A DNA stretch of 16,394 nt from JABMPJ01 sp964345005. Lineage in GTDB: Bacteria > Verrucomicrobiota > Kiritimatiellia > UBA8416 > JABMPJ01. The stretch spans positions 1-16,394 of the forward strand of contig CAYFPQ010000072.1 in the NCBI GenBank assembly GCA_964345005.1, in the 5' to 3' direction. Of this stretch, positions 1 through 7,500 are shown piece after piece; position 1 is the stretch's first letter; each line of letters opens with the position of its first letter. The position numbers and the translations under genes were made by a program. The notes beneath the pieces are model-generated. The model was not told where the DNA came from. It made no database searches and was given only the letters and a program-made list of their open reading frames with translations.

Positions 1-201
1 GTCAAGAAACCACAACATATGGGGGGTACTTGAGTCAATCAGCCACCCACGTTTCGTTATGCCTCTTCGTTCGTATTTGTCATTCCGAGCTTGCCGAGGA
101 ATCTCCCGCATTACCAGTGGCTTGAGATCCCTCGACTTCGCTCGGGATGACATACCGTTCGTTTCTCCGGGACTTATGCAAAAACTACATATCTAACAGG
201 T
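1..201. other. Intergenic region, no gene
   Basis: I see no credible coding sequence here. The stretch lies downstream of the minus-strand carbon-nitrogen hydrolase gene, whose stop is at 202. Its only clear structure is the imperfect palindrome at 79-151, listed separately. The window edge hides whatever lies to the left. Confidence 0.6.
79..151. repeat. Imperfect intergenic palindrome (REP/BIME-like)
   Basis: The left arm at 79-105 and the right arm at 124-151 are inverted copies separated by an 18-base loop. The outer 12 bases (GTCATTCCGAGC against GTCATCCCGAGC) and the inner 11 bases each match with one mismatch, and the middle 4-5 bases differ. The core resembles dispersed palindromes of the ATTCCGAGCGAAG-CGAGGAATCT type seen between genes in many bacterial genomes (recalled, not searched). 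It lies about 50 bases past the stop of the minus-strand hydrolase gene, so it could fold at the 3' end of that transcript. It has no T-run of the kind a classical intrinsic terminator needs. Confidence 0.65.
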
Positions 202-1056
202 TCAACTGTTCTCCCGTTCTACTCCCCCCTGCACGAGTTCGCCATACGTCTCGGGGCGACGCATGGCAAACTGGCGGTCCCGTTCGGCCTGATGGACACG
301 CCTTTCGTCCAGATCGATGACCGCAGTCGCCAGGCCGGGGCGCGTGCCGGTTTGCGCCAGGATGAAGCCGTCCCATGAAACAATGGCGGTCTGTTCCAGA
401 TCGTTCCGCACGCGCCAATCATCCGGCTGGTAATACACATAGGCGCTGGCCACCAGATTAACGAAATTCTCCATGGCGCGTGCACGCATGATGCAGTCAC
501 AGAAATGCCACGACGGCCCGCTCCACATCGTCGGCCAGAAGATGATTTCCGCGCCCTTCAGCGCCAGAATGCGGCAGCCCTCCGGGAAGTTAAGATCGAA
601 GCAGACCTGCAACCCCACCGTGACGCCTTCGACATCGAAAACGGGGAACTCCGCCCCTGACGCCGTCGTCTCGTCCGGCGCCGGATGCACCTTGTGATAA
701 ATCCCGACCAACCCGCCGGTTCGGTTGAAGATCACGGCGGCGTTGTAGATCCTGTCATCCAATCTCCGTGGAAGGGTCGTGATCAGGTTCAGGTTATTCT
801 CCCGCGCCAGGCGTGAACAGAATTCCGATGAAATGCCTCCGGGCACCGCTTCGGCCAACACATCGTACGACTCCGTCATGCCCGCGACAGAGAAATACTC
901 GGGCAGGCACAGAAAATCGACCCCGCGTTTTCCGGCTTCGACAATCAACGGCGCCACTTCATCGAACCGCTCCTGCTGATTCCGAATGCGATGTTCAGGA
1001 TCAACAACCTCATCGGTCTTTCTTAAACTGACGGTACCGACACAAATCTTTCGCAT
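202..1056 (-). CDS. Carbon-nitrogen hydrolase (nitrilase superfamily amidase)
   Basis: A 284-residue cytoplasmic protein of the nitrilase superfamily, which hydrolyses amides or nitriles through a Glu-Lys-Cys triad. The triad is visible: Glu53 in LPEYF, Lys122 in YHKVHP and Cys152 in LQVCFDLNFPE; the family's second Glu is probably Glu129. Length is normal for a single-domain member. I chose the ATG at 1056 because an AAAGGAGG Shine-Dalgarno lies just ahead of it; the upstream in-frame ATG at 1083 would put that ribosome site inside the coding sequence. It is divergent from a creatininase-family gene across about 95 bases, so the two may share control. N-carbamoyl or amide hydrolysis is likely, but the substrate cannot be read from sequence. 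Confidence 0.9.
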   Translation of the reverse strand: MRKICVGTVSLRKTDEVVDPEHRIRNQQERFDEVAPLIVEAGKRGVDFLCLPEYFSVAGMTESYDVLAEAVPGGISSEFCSRLARENNLNLITTLPRRLDDRIYNAAVIFNRTGGLVGIYHKVHPAPDETTASGAEFPVFDVEGVTVGLQVCFDLNFPEGCRILALKGAEIIFWPTMWSGPSWHFCDCIMRARAMENFVNLVASAYVYYQPDDWRVRNDLEQTAIVSWDGFILAQTGTRPGLATAVIDLDERRVHQAERDRQFAMRRPETYGELVQGGVERENS

Positions 1057-1151
1057 GCCACCTCCTTTACTGTCACTTGCCATATAATGTCATGTAGTAT
1101 ATTCTGCCGCAAAACAAAAAACAGATGCCCCTTCACGGAGAAAGAACCGCC
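1057..1151. promoter_or_regulatory. Divergent promoter region
   Basis: This AT-rich gap separates the divergent hydrolase and creatininase genes. On the plus strand a perfect -10 hexamer TATAAT lies at 1083-1088, with no good -35 at the usual spacing. On the minus strand TATACT (1101-1096) is a -10 candidate for the hydrolase, again with a weak -35. A GGAG at 1137-1140 serves the plus-strand start. Promoter assignment rests on these short matches only. Confidence 0.35.
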
Positions 1152-1847
1152 ATGACACTCAAGATCAATCACCGTAAGCCGGTACAACTCGAACGGATGC
1201 TCGGACGCGAGGCCAGCGATGCCATCAGGGAGTGTCCTATTGCCTATCTCCCGGTCGGCTGCCTGGAGCGGCATGGCGACCATCTGCCCATGGGGCTCGA
1301 TGTGATCAAGGCCCATAAGATGTGCTGCCTGGCCGCACGCGCCATCGGCGGCGTGGTGTATCCGCCGCATTTCTATTCCGGCATCCACACGTCCATGCCC
1401 GGCGATATGAAAACGAGACTGACCGCGGACTGGGCCAATCTGTATACCGATGAGACCGCCCGGAATCATCTGTCCGAGATCATACGGCAACTGGCCCAGA
1501 CCGGCATCAAGGTCCTGGTTCTCTACTCGGGCCACTACCCGCCCGAACAGGTCGAAATGATTGAGGAGATCGCCACCGAGCTCTCATCCGAACTTTCCAT
1601 CGCCATCATCCCCTTCGCCGAGCGTATGGTTCTGGACGGCGATCATGCCGGCGTCAGCGAAACGTCATTGATGCTCTACCTGGATAAATCGCTCGTTGAT
1701 ATGACCCGCATCGGGGATATCAACTATCAGGAACATTTCTGGAACGAAACCAACACCCCCGAGAACGCCAGCGTGAGCCGGGGCGAGGAAGAAGCAACAA
1801 GGGTCATTGAAGCGCTGAAGGCAAAGATTGAGGCGCAAACAACCTAA
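1152..1847 (+). CDS. Creatininase-family metal-dependent hydrolase (paralog 1)
   Basis: A 231-residue member of the creatininase family, metal enzymes that open cyclic amides or cleave related C-N bonds. The N-terminal motif LPVGCLERHGDHLPMGLD supplies the expected metal ligands Glu39, His41 and Asp50. SGH around His128 stands where the family usually has NGHGGN but lacks the final GGN. DHAGVSETSLML (164-175) matches the conserved HAGxxETS block. I prefer the ATG at 1152, 11 bases after GGAG, over the ATG at 1125, which has no ribosome site. No signal peptide is seen. The gene is divergent from the nitrilase-type hydrolase, and a second family member lies in the central operon. The altered His128 motif suggests a substrate other than creatinine. 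Confidence 0.88.
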   Translation: MTLKINHRKPVQLERMLGREASDAIRECPIAYLPVGCLERHGDHLPMGLDVIKAHKMCCLAARAIGGVVYPPHFYSGIHTSMPGDMKTRLTADWANLYTDETARNHLSEIIRQLAQTGIKVLVLYSGHYPPEQVEMIEEIATELSSELSIAIIPFAERMVLDGDHAGVSETSLMLYLDKSLVDMTRIGDINYQEHFWNETNTPENASVSRGEEEATRVIEALKAKIEAQTT

Positions 1848-2365
1848 AGCTTCCGCAGGTAGTGATAGATTTCAGAGCAGCGTTCGAAACCCAGTTTCTC
1901 GTAGACGCGTTGAGCGGCAATGTCATTGGAACATGTGGACACCTTGAAGCGGGTGAACCCCGCATCCAGCATGATGCGGTTCAGCTCGCGTTGAAGCAGC
2001 GTCCCTATGCCACGCCCCTGAAACTCCGGATGGACGGCATTGTCCGCAATCTCGGCTATAGCTTTCGTTCTGTCTGCATAATAGGTGGCGTACCCGACAA
2101 CCCGGCCACCCGTCTCCGCAACAATAACCTGATCAAGATGATCCAGACAGAACTGACTCACTCTTGCGCACTTGTACTCGTGCCACGGTTTTCCGCCCAG
2201 TTCCGTTCCGAAGAAAGCTTCCTCTATCTTATCCTGCGACACATCCTCAAACGCAAGCTTCGTAATCCGGCCAATCGCCGCCACGTCTTCCCGGCGCGCA
2301 TAGCGTACCGTCACATCCAGCTCCTTCTTTCTTGAACACCCCTCGATCCTCGCACTTCCAGTCAT
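1844..2365 (-). CDS. GNAT-family N-acetyltransferase
   Basis: A single-domain GNAT acetyltransferase of 173 residues if the ATG at 2365 is used. The acetyl-CoA pyrophosphate loop is clear: VHPEFQGRGIGTLLQ, with QGRGIG at 116-121, preceded by the strand IAEIADNAV. The C-terminal block AQRVYEKLGFERC is also typical. Two starts are plausible. The ATG at 2365 has AAGGAG six bases upstream, inside the end of the DUF3604 gene, and begins three bases after that gene's stop. A GTG at 2314 has its own AAGGAG and gives a 156-residue protein starting closer to the family norm. The 3' end overlaps the convergent creatininase stop by three bases. The acetyl acceptor (amine, sugar or protein) is unknown. 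Confidence 0.87.
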   Translation of the reverse strand: MTGSARIEGCSRKKELDVTVRYARREDVAAIGRITKLAFEDVSQDKIEEAFFGTELGGKPWHEYKCARVSQFCLDHLDQVIVAETGGRVVGYATYYADRTKAIAEIADNAVHPEFQGRGIGTLLQRELNRIMLDAGFTRFKVSTCSNDIAAQRVYEKLGFERCSEIYHYLRKL

Positions 2366-2368
2366 GGT

Positions 2369-4384
2369 CTACTCCTTCTCACTGGGGGATGGTTGTTCAC
2401 AACCACGCGGTGCAACCCATATCGGACTGGACCACGCCGCATTGCCGTCGGCCTGAAAGATACGTACGTAATACCAGTCCCGCGTTGCACAGGGTTGCTG
2501 CAAAGTATCGGTAAACACAAAAGACGCTTCGTCGCTTGCCGGTTCGTGACGATGGATAAGCCTGTTATTCTTCAGCACATCCACGCGCCGAATCCAATCG
2601 GTTCCCGCCACCCGAACGCTGATGCGTCGATTGATAAGAGCCGCAGCATCCGGATCGTACTCCAGCACGGACCCCATTAAGGCGCCGTTCAGCTCGAACT
2701 TGAGCACGATGCGCACCCCCGTCGTTCCATAACAACGGCGGTCATAGAGCGCATCCCAAACGCCTTCGCGCGTCAATGCTTTGCTGTACACCGCACAGAG
2801 TCCCGCTTTGTAATGCTGACACCAGTAGCGGTCGGCATAGGACAACGAGCGCCCGGGATAGCCCAGATGCGAATCCCCCGCCGCCGTTATCCCCAGCAGG
2901 AGCCCCGACCGCCAGGCGTGCTGCGCGCTCTGGTTTCTCGGCTTGCGCTTATCATTGAGCGGATTGTCATCACGCGACTCATAACTGCCCCAGCAGGAGT
3001 AGATTTCCATAACGCGATCCAGCTCGGGGTCCATGACCGACCAGTCCAGGTACTTCATAAAACTGTGCGGAATGGTAAGCACACGTTCGGCATGCTCTTT
3101 ATAGAATCTGATTAAGGCATCGGCCTGCGTCGGCGCACCGCCTTCGGCAACAACCGTCGACATCGGCTTGATGCAGGGCTCCATGTCGGCGGACCGGTAG
3201 ATCACGCATTTATCCCCCTGCGGTCCCATGCCGCATTCCCACCCTTTCAGCGACACGTAGCGCCCGGGCTCGTAGGCCTCGATGGCCGCCTGCTGTGTCT
3301 CCGCCCATCCCGGGCTGGTGGCATAAGCCCCAAACCCGTCCGTGACTGCCGTAAAGTCCAGCATGGAACCATCGCGTGCATACGCGTGCAACTCTCGGGG
3401 CGAACAACAGGAATCCCCGCATTGCCGTGCGGGCACCCACTGGTGATAACGGGACTGCGCATGAAGATCGCCCCAGAAAAGGCGATACTCAGCCCCCTCC
3501 TCGATCATGACGGGATTCGTCTGTACCGCTTCCAAATTCGGTCCTGCAACGCCAATACGGGCAATGCCTGAAGCACAAGCCGAACCGTGAACGGTCTGCC
3601 CGGATGCGGCCGTGTCTGTTTCAAGATCCACCTCTTTTGCACGAAAACTCAGAGGATCGAGATAATCGTCGGCGGGCGGACACAGATTCCGATCCAAGAC
3701 AGCGGCGCGAACGGCAATCCTGTCGTTCACATCAACAACACTGGGAGCCACGGCTACGATCTTTTCCGCCGGCCCCGGGACAACCTCCAGCGGCTGGGGC
3801 GACCCTGCCGGCATGGCAAAACAGCGGTCGCCGGCCGAATCGATCACAGCCGCAAAGCCGACCGGAAGCCGTTCGGGCCAGGGTTGAACACCAATACCGT
3901 ATGGCTCATTGTCCACGTCGCCGTAGGTCACCTCGATCACGTCGCCGGGCATCAGGTGGTCACGTTCAACCGTGCCGGTGATCCACCAGCGCCAATGGCA
4001 AAACATCTCCGCAAGTTCGGGATTTAACGGGAAGCATGACGGATCTGCGCCCGGCCAGCTTTCATCCGCCCGAAGCCGAAGGGTAGCATTCCCGAGACTC
4101 TCGATCCGCCATGTCGTGTTGATGGGCTTCCATGGATTATGCTGACGATCCGTTCCGATAAGCCGTTCATCCCAATCACGAGGTGTCAGGCAAACGGGGC
4201 GCCCCCAGCCCATATTGGGAATGGCAATTTTAAGGCATCCCCCTTCCCTGATACCGGCTGTACCGATCGCAAGCCGAAACACAATACTCGTCCGGCTGCC
4301 TGCTTCAAAGGGTCCGGCAGGCGCCATCTCAAAGCTTCCTGCATCTTCTTTTACTCTACACACAGGCATCACCAGCAATCTCAC
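2369..4384 (-). CDS. DUF3604 / PHP-like metal-dependent protein
   Basis: A 671-residue protein. Residues about 20-295 form a beta-rich N-terminal region. The DUF3604/PHP-like part follows: FWGDLHAQSRY (303-313), SMLDFTAVTDGFGAY (340-354), the metal-site-like IPHSF (438-442) and AGDSHLGYPG (502-511). LTREGVWDALYDRRCYGTTG (537-556) is the typical DUF3604 C-terminal block. These His and Asp residues resemble PHP-fold metal ligands, so a phosphoesterase or other hydrolase is possible but unproven. A beta-sandwich tail runs from about 585. The start is uncertain: GTG at 4384 has no ribosome site, ATG at 4369 and ATG at 4327 are alternatives. No signal peptide is seen. It is transcribed ahead of, and probably with, the acetyltransferase. 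DUF3604 proteins often accompany sulfatases and glycan enzymes. Confidence 0.85.
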   Translation of the reverse strand: MRLLVMPVCRVKEDAGSFEMAPAGPFEAGSRTSIVFRLAIGTAGIREGGCLKIAIPNMGWGRPVCLTPRDWDERLIGTDRQHNPWKPINTTWRIESLGNATLRLRADESWPGADPSCFPLNPELAEMFCHWRWWITGTVERDHLMPGDVIEVTYGDVDNEPYGIGVQPWPERLPVGFAAVIDSAGDRCFAMPAGSPQPLEVVPGPAEKIVAVAPSVVDVNDRIAVRAAVLDRNLCPPADDYLDPLSFRAKEVDLETDTAASGQTVHGSACASGIARIGVAGPNLEAVQTNPVMIEEGAEYRLFWGDLHAQSRYHQWVPARQCGDSCCSPRELHAYARDGSMLDFTAVTDGFGAYATSPGWAETQQAAIEAYEPGRYVSLKGWECGMGPQGDKCVIYRSADMEPCIKPMSTVVAEGGAPTQADALIRFYKEHAERVLTIPHSFMKYLDWSVMDPELDRVMEIYSCWGSYESRDDNPLNDKRKPRNQSAQHAWRSGLLLGITAAGDSHLGYPGRSLSYADRYWCQHYKAGLCAVYSKALTREGVWDALYDRRCYGTTGVRIVLKFELNGALMGSVLEYDPDAAALINRRISVRVAGTDWIRRVDVLKNNRLIHRHEPASDEASFVFTDTLQQPCATRDWYYVRIFQADGNAAWSSPIWVAPRGCEQPSPSEKE

Positions 4385-4397
4385 AGGGTGCTTTCAT
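4356..4397 (-). CDS. Possible 13-residue leader ORF ahead of the DUF3604 gene
   Basis: On the minus strand an AGAAGGA ribosome site lies six bases before an ATG at 4397, which opens a 13-codon frame (MKAPCEIAGDACV) ending in TAG at 4356-4358. It overlaps the start of the DUF3604 frame, whose own candidate starts lack a good ribosome site. It could be a leader peptide that couples translation. Alternatively, one indel in the assembly would fuse it to the main frame and make this the true start. No homology is recognised. Confidence 0.25.
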   Translation of the reverse strand: MKAPCEIAGDACV

Positions 4398-4426
4398 GAG
4401 CAGTCCTTCTTCTCGCATCTAAACAC

Positions 4427-4455
4427 TTTACTCCTGCACACACATGTTCTAGAGT
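4427..4455 (+). promoter_or_regulatory. Candidate promoter of the LamG-creatininase-sulfatase operon
   Basis: TTTACT (4427-4432) and TAGAGT (4450-4455) are spaced 17 bases apart, each matching four of six sigma-70 consensus positions. They would give a 5' leader of about 110 bases before the ATG at 4571. The ribosome site AGGAAAGGA at 4554-4562, eight bases before that ATG, is good. The promoter call is weak. Confidence 0.25.
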
Positions 4456-4570
4456 ATGTCATTAACTGACTTGGCTGTCGAGGATTCGCTGATCGGCCGT
4501 TCACTGCCGATCCACCAGATCTCGCATCTGGCCCTCCGTACTCTTGCAAGATTAGGAAAGGACCCACACG

Positions 4571-7500
4571 ATGAACAGAAAAATGCACCTATTGGCAACG
4601 GCCCTGGCTGGACTGACCACAATCGCTACACAGGCGCATGCCGTCGATGTTCTGGCGGAATACCATTTCGAGGATTCGCTCGGCATGACGGTGCTGGACA
4701 GCTCGCACAGCGAGGCGCATCTGACCGCGGACGGATTCGGAGGAAGCGTCCCCTTTGTCGAAAGCCCCTTCGGCGAAGGCATCGTGTTCGACCGAACCCA
4801 GCAGCGGGTTCAGGGCTCGTCCAAACAGCCCGAGGGTCAATACGAGAACATCGCCGTCGAATGCTGGTTCAAGCGTCAGGGCAATCCGGCCCCCGAGGAG
4901 CGGCTGCTCCAACTGGGCGACAAAGACTACCTCTACATGGGCTACTGGAACGGGGACAGACTGATCGCAAGCATCCGGCATAGTAAGCCGCAATACCACG
5001 TCACGGTAACGTCCCCCCTGCCCTCGAAAGACGCGTGGCACCATCTTTTCTTTCTGCGGGACGGTAACAGGAAAGAAATTCGCTTCTACATTGACGGCAC
5101 ACTTGCCGGACGCAGGGCCTGTCCCGATCCGGTGAAACTGACAGGAACAAAGGGCGTACCGTCCGTCAACCTGTACCTCGGCAACGGCGGCATGAGCCGT
5201 CGCCAGTATCCCTACGGCGGCATGCTGGATGAGGTCCGTGTGCTCACCGGCCGCCTGCCGACCGACGAAGAAATCACCCATCTCGCCAATATCGAGTCGC
5301 GGACGGCGCACGGGGTCGATGCCGCAAGCCGGACAGCCGTCATTCTCACCCGCGCCCGGCGGTTCCTGTCCACCCTGCGCCTTGCGCTGCACGTCCTCGA
5401 AGAAAGCGGACTCTCCACGATAAGGGACACCCCCGGCAACTTTCTTTCGGCCAACCTTCGCACGATCGAAGACAGGCTGCGAAAACTGGAAACGCAGCCA
5501 AATGGCACGGCCGCGGCAATCCGCGGCGTCTATGTCGAGATGGAAGCGCTGGAAAAGGAAATGATCGAGCAATCCATCGCGCTGTTCGCCCCGCCGGTCT
5601 ACAGTCCCCGGCGCCTCTACGAATGGTATATCCGCAGGACAGATCCCACCATCGCGTTCAAGAAGCGTAACGAAAAACTGCTGGGCGAAATCGACAATCA
5701 ATTCATGGATTGGGCACGAAACACCGCGACACTTAAGACGTTCGGACTCACCGTCGAAGCGGACATCGAACAGGAACGTATCCGCATTCGCAAACCGGCT
5801 TACACCGGACAACTTCTGTTGAACAGCATGTTCGAGCAGACCTTCTCCTTCTACAAGGCCGTGGCCATTGAACGCTTCAGGTTGGCCGAACGCTATCTGG
5901 CCGCGCAACGCGAATGGGACGCCCTCGCCAAGTGTGCCGAGATCCGGCGCGAGCTCGGCGCGGCCATCGCCGACCTGAAGGACCTGAAACGCGAGCACGT
6001 CAAAACCCTGAACAACTGGAAACAACGGGGCATCGAGAAGAACAGTTTTGTGTATGCCGCCGCCATGGAACGCGCCTCCGATGCATTGCTGGAGCAAGCC
6101 AGGGCTCAGGTCTACGCCCAACACAACGATGTTCCCGTCATCCGGCCCGGCGCGTCATTCTACAGCGGCGGACGCCTGGCCATGGGCGGCAACAAGCAGG
6201 GGCTGCCGGCCGTTGAGGTCCGCGGCGCCACCTTCTACCGCCGTCATCGGGTTCTCGCCCCCTACGAGAACGAAAATTACGAATGGCAGGTATCCTTCGA
6301 AGTGCCGGACTCCGCCATTATGGAAACGGAGGTCGAAGATGCATCATGGACCCATTCGCACCGGGTCTATACCTACCGTCACTTTGTGACCGACGCTACC
6401 GTGCGTCAGGATTGCTGGTGGAGCATGCTCTCACCCGGCACACTGTTTGATACGCATGGCCCCTCGCTGGTATTTTCCGACAATACACTCGACAGCTCAG
6501 TGGCGCCGGACAAGGTCATAGGTGTGTTCGACGGCAAGCCGTGGATCGTGAAGCAGGGCGAAACCATCGATACGGCGCGCATGACCGAGGGCTGGCTCCT
6601 GCTGCTGTGGGAGAACAACGCACCCCAGATGCCGGTTCTCGTGTTCTTCGAGCGCCGGCCCGACCGGTTTGAATGGCTGCCTACAGGGCTGGTCGCGCAT
6701 CGTGCCCCCGAGATAGGCAAGACCGTAATGGCCATGCCCTACGGCTCGGTGCCCCAACCCGCCGCACAGTCGAAAAAATGGAAGAAACCGCCCGAGGCCG
6801 TCGTGGCGCAATGCCGCAAAATGGTTGAACACCTGGGCTACTACCCGCTGGAACTCGATGAGTTTTTCTCGACGGGCGCAACTCGTGATGCCGTCGGCAA
6901 GGAACCGATCCGCGTCTGGAATCGTGTGGCGTCCGTCATCGAACTGAAAGATGACTGGAAGACCGAATTCAAAGCGTACACACCGATTCCGCCCCTCTTC
7001 GCGCTCGGCATCGAAAGCGGGGTTGATATCAGGGTTGAACAACCGCTATCCAGCCCGCTGTATATCGGCAAGTACGGTCCGTTCCAAAGCGTTGCCGGCA
7101 CGGCACTGTCCTATACCATGCCGGTCGTGCGCATGTGGAACCGGCATTGCCTGCGGCCAACGGGTGAAGAGGAGCTGCTCAAGGTCTATAATGACCATTT
7201 TCGTGACGACACCCACAACTACGACTTCACCAAAATGGGCGGGTACAGCCCCGGTTACTGTATGATGTCCGAGGAGAACCGGGACTGGTGGGCGCCTCAC
7301 AAGAGCCGCGCCGTGCTCGATCAGGCTTTCGCCCAGCGCAATGCGCTGTCGCACGCGGCTTATCCACTCGATTTTGTCATCGAAACGACGCAGGCCAAAG
7401 GCGGCTGGCTATCCGGCTGGCGTGGCAACTGGTACGACATTCGCTCCCAGGGGGACATCCAGTGCTATACCGGCCTCCGCATGCTGGGCGCCTATACCTA

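Noticed and set aside
1023..1535. Minus-strand open frame of 170 codons over the first creatininase gene
   Set aside because: Antisense to a gene with all creatininase metal motifs, and it overlaps the nitrilase-type gene start.
4478..4680. 13-base direct repeat TCGAGGATTCGCT around 4478-4490 and 4667-4679
   Set aside because: A repeat of this length is expected by chance about once or twice in a window this size, and it shows no further extension or structure.
4589..6124. Long minus-strand open frame (511 codons) inside the LamG gene
   Set aside because: It lies wholly antisense to a well-supported gene with signal peptide and LamG domain. High-GC codon use leaves antisense frames open, and the translation shows no domain.
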